The notes under the pieces are model-generated. The model saw only the letters and a program-made list of their open reading frames with translations, did no database searches and had not been told where the DNA came from. A DNA stretch of 64,000 bases from CAVPTL01 sp963729195 (lineage in GTDB: Bacteria; Actinomycetota; Thermoleophilia; Gaiellales; JAICJC01), in the NCBI GenBank assembly GCA_963729195.1, contig CAVSNF010000025.1, forward strand, positions 124,001 to 188,000, given 5' to 3'. The position numbers were made by a program, and so were the translations under genes. Shown piece by piece: positions 27,708-36,264 of the stretch (its first letter is position 1; every line of letters begins with the position of its first letter).

Positions 27708-29765
27708 ATGCGCACTTTTACTGCGGTTGTGTTTGGTGTGTGTAGTGTCATGCTGATCGGTGCTGCAGCTGCACCCGCGGCGACCAACCTGGTTTCGAAT
27801 CCTGGGTTCGAGGGATCGGGCTCCGGCGCACTCTCGAGCTGGGGCGGAAGCGCTGGGACGCTGTCGCTGGTCACCGGCGACGGCGGCGGCCACGCCGCGC
27901 GCCTAACCGCGTCGGGCACAGGGCAGATGTACATCTACACCAGCTCGAAGCCGGCTAAGTCGATTGCGGCAGGAGCGCCGTACACCGCGGGCGGCCGCGT
28001 TTCCAGCATCTCCGCCGGCCAGAACGTGTGCCTTCAGATCAAAGAGGTGCCGGCCGGCGGCAGCTCCACGGTCGGTTCGGCCAAACAGTGTGTAACAGCG
28101 ACGACGGCGTGGCAGTCGTTCCCGGCGGTCAACTACACGACCAAGACCGCGGGAGATTCGCTGACCATCGACGTGATCGATGCCGCCCCGAGTTCGAACG
28201 CGTCGTTTGACCTCGATAACGTCACGCTCAGCACGGGTACCGGTGGCGGCGGTGGCGACACCGTGGCGCCTTCGGTGCCGCAGAACGTGACTGCCACCGG
28301 AGACAGCCCCACCAGCGTCCACATCACCTGGAACGCATCCACCGATAACAGCGGCACCGTCGCCGGATACCACGTCTACCGCGGCACCACCACGATCGCG
28401 ACGCTGACCGGCACCACCACCAGCTTCGAAGACACCGGCCTGGCCGCCTCCACCCCCTACACCTACTCCGTCGACGCCTTCGACGCAGTCCCCAACACCT
28501 CCGCCCACTCCGCAACCGCAACCGGCACCACCCTCGCCGGCGGTGGCGGGGGTGACACGGTTGCCCCTTCGGTACCTCAGAACGTGGTCGCCACCGGCGA
28601 CAGCCCCACCAGCGTCCACATCACCTGGAACGCATCCACCGATAACAGCGGCACCGTCGCCGGATACCACGTCTACCGCGGCACCACCACGATCGCGACG
28701 CTGACCGGCACCACCACCAGCTTCGAAGACACCGGCCTGGCCGCCTCCACCCCCTACACCTACTCCGTCGACGCCTTCGACGCAGTCCCCAACACCTCCG
28801 CCCACTCCGCAACCGCAACCGGCACCACCCTCGCCGGCGGCGGCGGCTCTGGGCCGTGCGGGCTGCTGCCGGCTTCGACTGCGCCGTACAAGCACGTGGT
28901 GGTGCTGATGGAGGAGAACCTCACCTACTCCGACTTCATCGCCGCCACCGACGCACCCGAGATGCACGCGCTTGCCAACAACTGCCGGTTCCTGACGGAT
29001 TCGGCGGGCGAGACGCACCCCAGCTTCCCCAACTACGAGGCGGTCACCAGCGGCCAGTTCTCGACCTGCCTGGGCTGCACCACAGCCGCAGACAACATCT
29101 TCCACCAGATGAACGGCGCGGGGCTGACCTGGCGCGACTACAACCAGTCGATGCCGTCCAACTGCGCCACCAACACCAGCAAGGTCTCGTACTACCGTGA
29201 CGGCCACAATCCGGCGTTCTGGTACACCAACCTCGGCTCGAAGGCCGGTGGCGACGGCTCATGTGCCAAGTACGACGTTCCTCTGGATCCGTATTTCTGG
29301 AACGACGCCGCGGCCGACAACCTGCCCAGCTTCTCGTGGATCGCGCCCGACGACTGCCGCGACCTGCACTGGATGAACGGCGTGTGCGAGAACGTCGTGC
29401 CCGGCAAGACCCACGACGATCGCATCAATGTCGGCGACGGGTTCGTCCAGCAGGTCGTCTCGGCCATCACCGCCACGCCGAGCTATCAGGCCGGGCAAAC
29501 GCTGATCGTGTTCACGTTCGACGAGTCGAACTATCTGTCCACCCAGGTCAAGGGAAACTGGGGCATCGACTGCTCGAACCACACTGTGTACCTCGCCAAT
29601 ACGAAGACCTGCCAGGTCGCGACCATCCTGATCTCGGCGCGGATGCCGACCGGGCCGACATCCGCGTTCTACAGCCTCTACAGCGTCGGCGCCGCTATCG
29701 AACAGAACTTCGGCCTGCCGCTGCTCGGTCATGAAGCTTCGGTCACGCCCGCCCCGATCTATTGA
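27708..29765 (+). CDS. Secreted phosphoesterase with two fibronectin-III domains (copy B)
   Basis: 685 residues, intact. Signal peptide (FTAVVFGVCSVMLIGAAAAP), a carbohydrate-binding-like module (NLVSNPGFEGSGSGALSSWG), and two FN3 domains of 99 residues each that are almost identical even in DNA. Then the phosphoesterase domain: HVVVLMEENLTYSDF, TDSAGETHPSFPNYEAVTSG, SWIAPDDCRDLHW and IVFTFDESNY, the metal and nucleophile segments of the phospholipase-C/acid-phosphatase family. It would act outside the cell on phosphodiesters or monoesters. It mirrors copy A across the two-component system and is expected to be controlled through the repeat at its promoter. Confidence 0.88.
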   Translation: MRTFTAVVFGVCSVMLIGAAAAPAATNLVSNPGFEGSGSGALSSWGGSAGTLSLVTGDGGGHAARLTASGTGQMYIYTSSKPAKSIAAGAPYTAGGRVSSISAGQNVCLQIKEVPAGGSSTVGSAKQCVTATTAWQSFPAVNYTTKTAGDSLTIDVIDAAPSSNASFDLDNVTLSTGTGGGGGDTVAPSVPQNVTATGDSPTSVHITWNASTDNSGTVAGYHVYRGTTTIATLTGTTTSFEDTGLAASTPYTYSVDAFDAVPNTSAHSATATGTTLAGGGGGDTVAPSVPQNVVATGDSPTSVHITWNASTDNSGTVAGYHVYRGTTTIATLTGTTTSFEDTGLAASTPYTYSVDAFDAVPNTSAHSATATGTTLAGGGGSGPCGLLPASTAPYKHVVVLMEENLTYSDFIAATDAPEMHALANNCRFLTDSAGETHPSFPNYEAVTSGQFSTCLGCTTAADNIFHQMNGAGLTWRDYNQSMPSNCATNTSKVSYYRDGHNPAFWYTNLGSKAGGDGSCAKYDVPLDPYFWNDAAADNLPSFSWIAPDDCRDLHWMNGVCENVVPGKTHDDRINVGDGFVQQVVSAITATPSYQAGQTLIVFTFDESNYLSTQVKGNWGIDCSNHTVYLANTKTCQVATILISARMPTGPTSAFYSLYSVGAAIEQNFGLPLLGHEASVTPAPIY
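28301..28838 (+). repeat. Tandem duplication of the FN3-coding segment (297-bp period)
   Basis: The segment coding for the first FN3 domain (28301-28541) recurs at 28598-28838, apparently base for base over roughly 240 bp, while the joining segments differ. The FN3 pair of copy A (21488-23389) is clearly diverged. A recent duplication or gene conversion is therefore likely. It is also a likely assembly trouble spot. Confidence 0.85.
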
Positions 29766-29781
29766 TCGGATACTTACACCG

Positions 29782-29825
29782 TCTACACAACTCGTCACGG
29801 GACTCTCAAGGTATGCCGATAGCTT
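29782..29825 (+). promoter_or_regulatory. Degenerate 11-bp-spaced repeats and -10 of phosphoesterase C
   Basis: TCTCAAG at 29804-29810 is preceded at 11-bp steps by weaker matches CGTCACG (29793) and TCTACAC (29782). TAGCTT (29820-29825) follows and is six bases before the ATG at 29832, a leaderless arrangement. The distance from repeat to -10 (16 bases, start to start) is close to that at phosphoesterase B (15). Confidence 0.4.
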
Positions 29826-29831
29826 GAGGGG

Positions 29832-30710
29832 ATGGACTCCAAACTACGAGTTGCAGTAATCGGATTGATCACGACCTGCGCGTTGTTCTTGGCGATCGCA
29901 TCGCCGGCCGCCGCAGCACCGCGTCTGAAGCATGTGTGGGTGGTTGTGCTGGAGAACCACAGCAGCGGCCAGATCCTGGGGAATCCCCAGGCGCCGTACC
30001 TGAACAAGCTCGCTCACCGAAACGGCCTGGCAACCAAGTACTACAGCCTCGACCACCCCAGCCTTCCCAACTACCTGGCCTTGATCTCGGGGTCCACGCA
30101 GGGCTGTGGCTCGGACAGCTGCAAGCCGGGGTACGGCGGCCCGCTCTTGACGCGGCAGCTGCGACATCGCCACCTGGCGTGGCGGGGATACTTCCAAGGT
30201 TTGCCCCACGCCGGATACGTCGGCGGCGACCACGGTTCCTACGTTCGTCACCACAACCCGTTCAGCTACTTCAAGGCGATTACCAACTCGCACCATGCCC
30301 GGCGAAACATCCGGCCGCTGACGGCGCTGCGCCGCAGCCTCCGTCATCCTGCTGCGTTCAACCTGGTCGTGCCGGACAATCAGCACAACATGCACACCGG
30401 TAGCATTTCCAAGTCTGACAAGTGGCTCCGCCACTGGATCCCGAAGATCACCCACTCGCGCAAGTTCCGGCATCACAGCGTGCTCTTCATCACCTTTGAC
30501 GAGGGCCACAACGACTCCAGCGGATGTTGCATCCACGGCGTTCACGGCGGCCGCACGGTGCTGATCGCTATCACCTCCCACCGGCATCACTCGAGGTTGA
30601 ATAAGCCTCGCACCGCCTACTCGCTGCTGCGCACCATTGAGAGCGGATTTCGGCTCAAGCCGATCGCCCACGCCGCCCGCGTCCGCCCACTCAACGCCTT
30701 CTGGCGGTGA
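29832..30710 (+). CDS. Secreted phosphoesterase/acid phosphatase (copy C, single domain)
   Basis: 292 residues, intact. Signal peptide (LRVAVIGLITTCALFLAIAS ending PAAAA), then directly the phosphoesterase domain: HVWVVVLENHSSGQILG, SLDHPSLPNYLALISGSTQG, NLVVPDNQHNMHTGS and VLFITFDEGHNDSSGC. It lacks the binding module and FN3 domains of copies A and B, so it is probably freely secreted. It is rich in histidine and basic residues near the end. The TGA stop (30708-30710) is formed by the first bases of a palindromic repeat. Likely the third member of the same regulon. Confidence 0.85.
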   Translation: MDSKLRVAVIGLITTCALFLAIASPAAAAPRLKHVWVVVLENHSSGQILGNPQAPYLNKLAHRNGLATKYYSLDHPSLPNYLALISGSTQGCGSDSCKPGYGGPLLTRQLRHRHLAWRGYFQGLPHAGYVGGDHGSYVRHHNPFSYFKAITNSHHARRNIRPLTALRRSLRHPAAFNLVVPDNQHNMHTGSISKSDKWLRHWIPKITHSRKFRHHSVLFITFDEGHNDSSGCCIHGVHGGRTVLIAITSHRHHSRLNKPRTAYSLLRTIESGFRLKPIAHAARVRPLNAFWR

Positions 30711-30736
30711 ATAACGGTGCCTGGCACCGTTATTCA
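30708..30736. repeat. Palindromic repeat, copy 2, with an extra half-arm
   Basis: Same 14-base arms and central T as copy 1. The right arm is followed by a tandem copy of its end: CCGTTATTCACC at 30727-30738 and again at 30739-30750. The first three bases are the stop codon of the upstream phosphoesterase. The convergent HAD gene ends 23 bases further on. Confidence 0.95.
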
Positions 30737-30758
30737 CCCCGTTATTCACCCGTAGCCG

Positions 30759-31458
30759 CTACGCCGGGTGGAGCAGCTGATCCACCACCGCCGACAGACC
30801 GTCCAGCGAGGCTAGCTCGGCGTCCGGTTCGATATCGGCGGGCAGCTCGGCCCCGTTTCGGTTGATCCACACCGCCCGCATCCCCATCGCCTGGGCGCCG
30901 CGAATGTCGGTGTCGAGATCATCGCCCACGTGCACCCACCTGGCCGGGTGGCCGCCGGAGAGCTCCACCGCGTGCAGGAAGGCATCGGCAGCCGGCTTCG
31001 GATCGCCCACGCGCTCGGCGTGGACGATGAAGGCAAACGTCTCGGCCAGCGGCAGCCGGTCGACCGGAAAGTTGCCGTTGGTGATCGCGCCCAGCACGTG
31101 ACCGGCCTCGAGCCAGCTGCGACAGGGCCGGCTCCACGTCGGGATGCAGAACGACGCTGGTCACACGCGCGTCCATCCAGGTGGCCACCATCCACTCGGG
31201 CAACCCTTGCTCGACCACGCCGTGGTTGGCGAGCACCCGCCGAAACGACTCCCGGCGAAGGTCTTCGAAGCTGCCCCGCTGCTCGGCCGCGACCTGCGCC
31301 CGGACGCGGTGAAGCTCGGCCACGTCGACCGCACCTCGGAGATCCGGCCGGCGCTCCTCCAGTGCGGCCAGCGTCGCCCGCAACGCGCCGTCCATCATCG
31401 GCAGGAACTCCCACAGCGTCTCGTCGAGATCAAATGAGACGACGCTGGTGCCGGTCAC
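30759..31458 (-). CDS. HAD-superfamily hydrolase, frameshifted
   Basis: About 232 residues. SVVSFDLDETLWEFLPMMDG holds the DxDxT nucleophile motif, AITNGN is motif II, VGDPKPAADAF is motif III with the lysine, and WVHVGDDLDTDIRGAQAMGM is the metal motif IV. The helical cap between motifs I and II places it with subfamily IA phosphatases of small phosphorylated metabolites. Break near 31115. Its GTG at 31458 overlaps the ispF stop (GTGA), so it is the tail of the ispD-ispF cluster. The substrate cannot be predicted. Confidence 0.85.
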
Positions 31459-31942
31459 GACCGCCCCAGCAATGCGACCGCGTGGCAGGCCGCTCCCTCA
31501 CCCCGCCCGGCGAAGCCCAGGTGATCGGTGGTCGAGGCCCGCACCGTCACCCGGGCGACCTCCACTCCAAGCACCTCCGCCAGCGCCGAGCGCATGGCAT
31601 CGCGGTGACGGAGCGAGCTTGGGGGCCTGCATGATCACGATCGCGTCGACGTTTCGGATCTGCCAGCCCTGCGCCTCCAGGGCCGCCCACGCGACCCGCA
31701 GGAGCTCCAGTGACGAGGCGCCCTCGAGCGCCGGATCGTCTGAGGGAAAGAGCGCGCCGATATCCTCGCCGCCGGCCGCTCCCAGCAGTGCGTCGGTGAC
31801 CGCGTGGCACACCAGGTCGGCATCAGAGTGGCCGACCAGGCCGCGGGCGTCGGGGATCGTGACACCCGGCCAGCACCAGCGCACGCCCGTCGGCGAACGC
31901 GTGCGCGTCGTAGCCGATGCCGACACGGAGATCGTCGCTCAT
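31455..31942 (-). CDS. ispF: 2-C-methyl-D-erythritol 2,4-cyclodiphosphate synthase, frameshifted
   Basis: Fifth step of the MEP isoprenoid pathway. RVGIGYDAHAF holds the first metal Asp-x-His, and GHSDADLVCHAVTDALLGAA plus GGEDIGALFPSDDP are the signature with the second metal histidine. RVTVRASTTDHLGFAGRGEG and CHAVALLGRS form the C-terminus. Breaks near 31860 and 31620. About 160 residues. ATG at 31942 overlaps the ispD stop as ATGA, the usual ispD-ispF pairing. Confidence 0.88.
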
Positions 31943-32615
31943 GCCAGGGCCTCGGCCAGGCGCAGGTCGTCCGGCTCGGTGATCTTGAGATTCGCCCGCT
32001 CGCCCGGCACCCACACCACCCGCATGCCCGCGTTCTCGAGCAGGGACGAGCAGTCGGTAGCGGCGTGCAGCTCCGCCAGAGGGCCGATCGTAGGCTCGCC
32101 GCAGACAGTCGGCCCGAAAACCCTGGGGTGTCTGCACCGCCACCAGGCCGTCGCGTTCGAGCGTGGAGGAGACCGCCTCGCCGGCGGTGCGCTTGATCGT
32201 GTCTGACACCGGCAGGGCCGGAACGGCGCCGTCGGCATCGGTGAGCGCCGCCAGCACCCGCGTGACCAGATCGTGCGAGGCCAAGGGGCCGCGCGGCATC
32301 GTGCACCAAGACCAGATCGGCCGTGTCGGGCAGCTCCGCCAGACCGGCTGCCACCGATTCGGCCCGGGTGGCGCCGCCTGCGATCACACTCGCGACCTTG
32401 CCCGCCACCATCTGATCGGCCAGCAGCTGAGCCGGGTCTTCCCACCCCGCCGGCACCACCAACACCATCCGGTGGACGTCGTCGTGGTCCTCGATCAGGG
32501 TAATCGCCCGCTTCAGCAGCACGTCACCCTGGAAACCGACGAACGCCTTGGGCCGGTCGGCACCAAACCGCTTGCCCTCTCCCGCCGCCACCACGATCGC
32601 CCACGTCTGCGCCAA
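31939..32615 (-). CDS. ispD: 2-C-methyl-D-erythritol 4-phosphate cytidylyltransferase, frameshifted
   Basis: Third step of the MEP pathway. AIVVAAGEGKRFGADRPKAF is the CTP-binding loop, TADLVLVHDAARPL the active-site aspartates, PVSDTIKRT and DGLVAVQTPQGFR the substrate loop, and ANLKITEPDDLRLAEAL the C-terminal signature. Breaks near 32285 and 32110. The only plausible start is a TTG at 32615 that directly follows the stop of the upstream PIN-TRAM gene, so reinitiation is likely. About 225 residues. Confidence 0.88.
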
Positions 32616-33665
32616 CTACGACTCCGTCATGCGCGTGAAGATCATCTTGCCCGAGGGCGACTGCAACACCGAGGTGACCTGTACCGAGACGCTCGATCCG
32701 ACCTGGGCGCGACCGCCTTCAACCACCACCATGGTGCCGTCGTCCAGATAGCCGACGCCTTGATCGGCTTCCTTGCCTTCGCGGATCAGCCGCACCGTGA
32801 ACTGCTCACCGGGGAGCACAGCCGGTTTGAGCGCGTTTGCCAGCTCGTTCACGTTCAGGATCTCGACGTCCTGGATACGCGCCAGCCGGTTCAGGTTGTA
32901 GTCGGTGGTGAGGATCCGAAGGCTGCGCTGCTTGGCCAGCTTGAGCAGCTTGGAGTCGACCTCGGGGATGTCGGGGAAGTCGACGTCGGGGACCGAGACG
33001 GTGACCTCTCCGCGCAGCCCCTGCACCACTTCCAGGCCGCGGCGGCCACGGTTGCGCTTGAGCGGGTCGGCCGAGTCGGCCACCTGCTGCAGCTCCTTGA
33101 GCACGAACTCCGGCACCACCAGCTCGCCCGACAGAAATCCGGTCTTGACGATGTCGGCGATCCGCCCGTCGATGATCGCGGACGTGTCGACCAGCGTGGC
33201 GGAGTCGCGGTTGGCGGCGTCCATCTCCGGCTCACCCACCGAATGGACGCCCACCAGCCTGAGGATGCCGCGGTGTTTCTTGGCGCCCACCACCGCAAAC
33301 GCGTACCCCAGGATCAGGAACAACGGAAGCAGCACCCAGTCGCCGATGTACGGCAACGAGTGCACGGGGAAGTACAGCAGCACGGCAACCAGCAGGCCCA
33401 CCAGCAGGCCGACCGCGGCCACCGTGAGCTCACCCGCACTGCGAGATTGGACTGCGCGTTCAAGTCGCTTGAAGGAGCGCTGTAATCCCTTCCCGACCAA
33501 TCCGCCAACCATCCAGCCAACGGCGAAGATCAGGAGAATGATGATGCCAGCGGCGACGTACGCGTAAGAAGCCGAAAAATGATCTCGAAGCCTGGAATAC
33601 AGGCCCGCCTGTATGGCACCCAGCACAGCCAAGAGCGAGAGAACGACTCGGGATACCACCACCAT
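32616..33665 (-). CDS. PIN/TRAM-domain membrane protein (YacL type)
   Basis: 349 residues, intact. Four N-terminal membrane spans (from VVLSLLAVLGAIQAGLYSRL to WVLLPLFLILGYAFAVVG), then a PIN nuclease domain (ATLVDTSAIIDGRIADIVKT with the acidic residues, ILTTDYNLNRLARIQ), and a C-terminal TRAM RNA-binding domain (QFTVRLIREGKEADQGVGYL to VTSVLQSPSGKMIF). Homologues are membrane-anchored RNases of Gram-positive bacteria and sit beside carD/ispD as here. ATG at 33665 has GAGGAG upstream. The 86-base gap to carD holds no clear terminator. Confidence 0.9.
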   Translation of the reverse strand: MVVVSRVVLSLLAVLGAIQAGLYSRLRDHFSASYAYVAAGIIILLIFAVGWMVGGLVGKGLQRSFKRLERAVQSRSAGELTVAAVGLLVGLLVAVLLYFPVHSLPYIGDWVLLPLFLILGYAFAVVGAKKHRGILRLVGVHSVGEPEMDAANRDSATLVDTSAIIDGRIADIVKTGFLSGELVVPEFVLKELQQVADSADPLKRNRGRRGLEVVQGLRGEVTVSVPDVDFPDIPEVDSKLLKLAKQRSLRILTTDYNLNRLARIQDVEILNVNELANALKPAVLPGEQFTVRLIREGKEADQGVGYLDDGTMVVVEGGRAQVGSSVSVQVTSVLQSPSGKMIFTRMTES

Positions 33666-33751
33666 CGTCTGTTCACTCCTCTGATGTGTTCTCTATGTCA
33701 ACGTGTCGGTTGGGCTATCGGCCTCCGACCGCGACTCCTTGAAAATATCGG

Positions 33752-34264
33752 CTACGCCCGCGCCTTGCGGGTAGAGCCAATGTCGTCCAGCACCTCCTCG
33801 AGATACTCGCGGGCCTCGTCCTCATCCATGCCCTTGGCGTACATCAGCTCGGACGCAAGAATCCGCTTGGCCTTGGAGAACATCTGCTTCTCTCCGGTGG
33901 AAAGGCCCTTCTCCTGGTCGCGCTGGGCCAGGTTGCGAACAACCTCGGCCAGCTCGAACACGTCGCCGGTCTTCATCTTGTCCCGGTTGTGCTTGAACCG
34001 CCGGTTCCAGTTCTTGGGCATCTTGGTGCCGTCGCCCTGGAGCACGGCCAACACTTCTTCGACCGTCTCCTCGCCGATTACCTTGCGCAGACCTGCCCGG
34101 TCAGCGCTGTCGGACGGGATCATCACGGTCATGTCGTTGTGCAGAATCTTGATCGTGAGGTATTCGCGTTCGGACTCGGAGTCCTTGCGCACTTCCTTGG
34201 TCACAATTGTGCCCGCCCCGTGGTGCGGATACACGACCTTATCGCCGATGTCGTACAAGGCCAA
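33752..34264 (-). CDS. carD: CarD-family RNA polymerase-binding regulator
   Basis: 170 residues. The N-terminal RNA-polymerase interaction domain is ALYDIGDKVVYPHHGAGTIV to LHNDMTVMIPSDSADRAGLR. The helical DNA-binding domain includes MPKNWNRRFKHNRDKMKTGD with the conserved tryptophan that wedges the upstream edge of the transcription bubble. It stabilises open complexes, important at rRNA promoters in actinobacteria. The frame is open further upstream, but TTG at 34264 is chosen: GGAAGGG lies five bases before it and homologues begin at this point. Confidence 0.93.
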   Translation of the reverse strand: MALYDIGDKVVYPHHGAGTIVTKEVRKDSESEREYLTIKILHNDMTVMIPSDSADRAGLRKVIGEETVEEVLAVLQGDGTKMPKNWNRRFKHNRDKMKTGDVFELAEVVRNLAQRDQEKGLSTGEKQMFSKAKRILASELMYAKGMDEDEAREYLEEVLDDIGSTRKARA

Positions 34265-34343
34265 ATAACCCTTCCATTGGTGCCATGAAAAGACCCGTGC
34301 GAGCGCTTGGAGAACCGCGACCCAACAGGCGCCCAGAGTGAAC

Positions 34344-34349
34344 ATTCTA
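34344..34349 (-). promoter_or_regulatory. carD promoter, extended -10
   Basis: TAGAAT preceded by TGA (TGNTANNNT) on the minus strand, in the 199-base gap between disA and carD. Transcription would start near 34337 and give a leader of about 70 bases. No -35 is evident. No other feature was seen in this gap. Confidence 0.5.
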
Positions 34350-34463
34350 TCAGAGAGCGGCTCCGGGGGACGAAAGAATCGACCTCATTTGCAACACTTC
34401 CAGGATGATTCTCGCCGTTCGTGCCAACATTGCCAAGAATCGGTCAACCTGTGCTCGCGAGAG

Positions 34464-35558
34464 TTACAGATTCAGGTACCGGTCGACCAAGTTCTGCTCT
34501 TGCAGCCGACGCAGACCTTCCCGAATCTCGCGGGCGCGGACGGTGCCCACGCCCTCGACCTCCTCGAGCTCGGACTGGCGGGCGCGCATGAACGACTCGA
34601 GCCCGTCGAAGTGCTCGACCACGTGGCTGATGACCGCCTCGGGCAGCCGCGGGACGTTTGAGAGCACGCGATAGCCGCGCGGAGCCACCGAGTGGTCGAG
34701 CGGGTTGACCGAACGCGGGTACCCGAGCACCTCGGCCACGTCCTCGAGCTCCAGCAGACGGCTGTCAGGCAGCGTTCGCAGGCCGCGCAGGGCCTGCTCG
34801 TGGCCACCGGTGACCTCGGGCACGTGGTAGTCGCGCACCATCGACTCCTCGTCACCGGGCACCCACTCGCTGAGTTCGTCCAGCTGAAGCTTGATCAGCC
34901 GGCCCTCCACCCCCAACTCGACCACGTTTCGCTCGATCTCGCGTCTGATCCGAGTGGTCATCTCGGCTCGCTGAAGCGCCACCAGCACGTCGTCGAGCAT
35001 CACCGCCCCCTGGAACTCCAGCGCCGTCAGACGGGTCGACACCTGCTCCAGACGGGTGCGGTAGGTCTCCAGTGTGGTCACTGCCTGGTTGGTCTTTGCC
35101 AGCACGTCTGAGATCTCCTCGAGCTGGTAGCGCACGTCCCCGATGTAGATCGTGACCACGTCGCGCTGCTGGGAGATCGAGATCACCAGCGCGCCGGTCT
35201 GCTTGGCCACCCGCTCGGCGGTGCGATGCCGCGTGCCGGTTTCCGACGACGGGATGGTCGGGTCGGGCATCAGCTGCACGTTGGCGTACACGATCCTGCT
35301 GGCGTTGGCGCTGAGGATGATCGCGCCGTCCATTTTCGCCAGCTCGTACAGGAGATACGGCGAGAAGGCCTGATCCAGGCGGATACCGCCCGAGAACAGA
35401 AACGACAGCTCGGCCGGCTCGCCGATCACGATCAATGCCCCCAGATCGGCGCGCAGAATGTCGTTCAGGCCCTGGCGCATCATCGTGCCGGGCGCGATCC
35501 GGCGAAGCGCATCCATGAGCACGGGGTCCGACCGTACATCCGGAGCAAGTTCTGCCAT
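34464..35558 (-). CDS. disA: Diadenylate cyclase / DNA integrity scanning protein
   Basis: 364 residues, intact. The DAC domain carries LAKMDGAIILS (DGA motif) and SSETGTRHRTAERVAKQTGA (RHR motif), which make cyclic di-AMP from two ATP. A helical linker follows. The C-terminal helix-hairpin-helix (ELEEVEGVGTVRAREIREGL) contacts branched DNA. In actinobacteria DisA is the main c-di-AMP source and lies next to radA as here. A -10 TAAGCT six bases before the ATG implies a leaderless mRNA starting within the disA-radA gap. Confidence 0.95.
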   Translation of the reverse strand: MAELAPDVRSDPVLMDALRRIAPGTMMRQGLNDILRADLGALIVIGEPAELSFLFSGGIRLDQAFSPYLLYELAKMDGAIILSANASRIVYANVQLMPDPTIPSSETGTRHRTAERVAKQTGALVISISQQRDVVTIYIGDVRYQLEEISDVLAKTNQAVTTLETYRTRLEQVSTRLTALEFQGAVMLDDVLVALQRAEMTTRIRREIERNVVELGVEGRLIKLQLDELSEWVPGDEESMVRDYHVPEVTGGHEQALRGLRTLPDSRLLELEDVAEVLGYPRSVNPLDHSVAPRGYRVLSNVPRLPEAVISHVVEHFDGLESFMRARQSELEEVEGVGTVRAREIREGLRRLQEQNLVDRYLNL

Positions 35559-35564
35559 GCCGAG

Positions 35565-35570
35565 AGCTTA
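35565..35570 (-). promoter_or_regulatory. -10 element TAAGCT of disA
   Basis: TAAGCT, six bases, then ATG at 35558 on the minus strand: a leaderless pattern. It lies in the short gap after the upstream metallophosphoesterase stop. Confidence 0.5.
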
Positions 35571-35583
35571 CCGGCTGGTGCTC

Positions 35584-36264
35584 TCAGGCCGCGCGTGAAG
35601 CGGTGCGCAGCGTCTCGGTTACCCATTCACCGCGGGGCAGCTCGCAGGCGCTCACAGCGGCAATGGTGACCTCCACCGGGTACGCGGTGCGCCGCATGTC
35701 CACCACACCGTCTTCGACCATCGCCCAGGCGGCCCGGCGATCACCGTCAAACGGCAGTCCCACCGATCCGGGGTTTATCAGTTCGATGCCGCCCACCAAC
35801 CGCCGGTATTGGATGTGGATATGGCCGTACAGCACCGTGCGCTGGGAGACGCCGGACAGTTCGGCCTCCACCTCCTGATCGGGCGTGTCGGGCGCGATGA
35901 TGTCCTCATCCGACCGCGGAGTGGCGTGGACGGCGAGCAGGTCGTGCTGCTCCAGCGTGATGGTGGGCGGGAGCGAGCCCAGCCAGGCGCTGCGCTCCGG
36001 GCCCAGAGCCGTCCGCGTCCATGCCGGCGAATCGTCCGGCTCGTCGGATGCCACGTACCGGTCGGTGTTGCCACGGATCGCTGTCAGACGCTCGCCGTAT
36101 GACCGAAGCAGGTCGACGCAGGCCGCCGGTTCGGGCCCCAGCATGGCCACATCGCCGCCGCACAGGAGCTGATCGAACCCTTCGGCTTCAGCCTCGTTCA
36201 ACACTGCCTGGAGGGCGCTGAGGTTGCCGTGGATGTCGTACACCACCGCGACCCGCTCCGACAT
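35584..36264 (-). CDS. Metallophosphoesterase (YfcE/MJ0936-like)
   Basis: About 226 residues. RVAVVYDIHGNLSALQAVLN is the DxH metal motif, LLCGGDVAMLGPEP the GDxxxxGP motif, IRGNTDR the GN[HD] motif, LLAVHATPRSD and LYGHIHIQYRR (GHxH) the remaining ligands. Such small enzymes cleave phosphodiesters including cyclic nucleotides. The raw frame runs on from radA, but the ATG at 36264 overlaps a corrected radA stop (TGATG), so it is a separate gene. It stands between radA and disA; a c-di-AMP link is only a speculation. Confidence 0.88.
   Translation of the reverse strand: MSERVAVVYDIHGNLSALQAVLNEAEAEGFDQLLCGGDVAMLGPEPAACVDLLRSYGERLTAIRGNTDRYVASDEPDDSPAWTRTALGPERSAWLGSLPPTITLEQHDLLAVHATPRSDEDIIAPDTPDQEVEAELSGVSQRTVLYGHIHIQYRRLVGGIELINPGSVGLPFDGDRRAAWAMVEDGVVDMRRTAYPVEVTIAAVSACELPRGEWVTETLRTASRAA

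Noticed and set aside
28301..28838. Insertion sequence or transposon duplication inside phosphoesterase B
   Set aside because: The repeat is in frame, exactly 99 codons long and matches one FN3 domain, so it is domain duplication within a gene.
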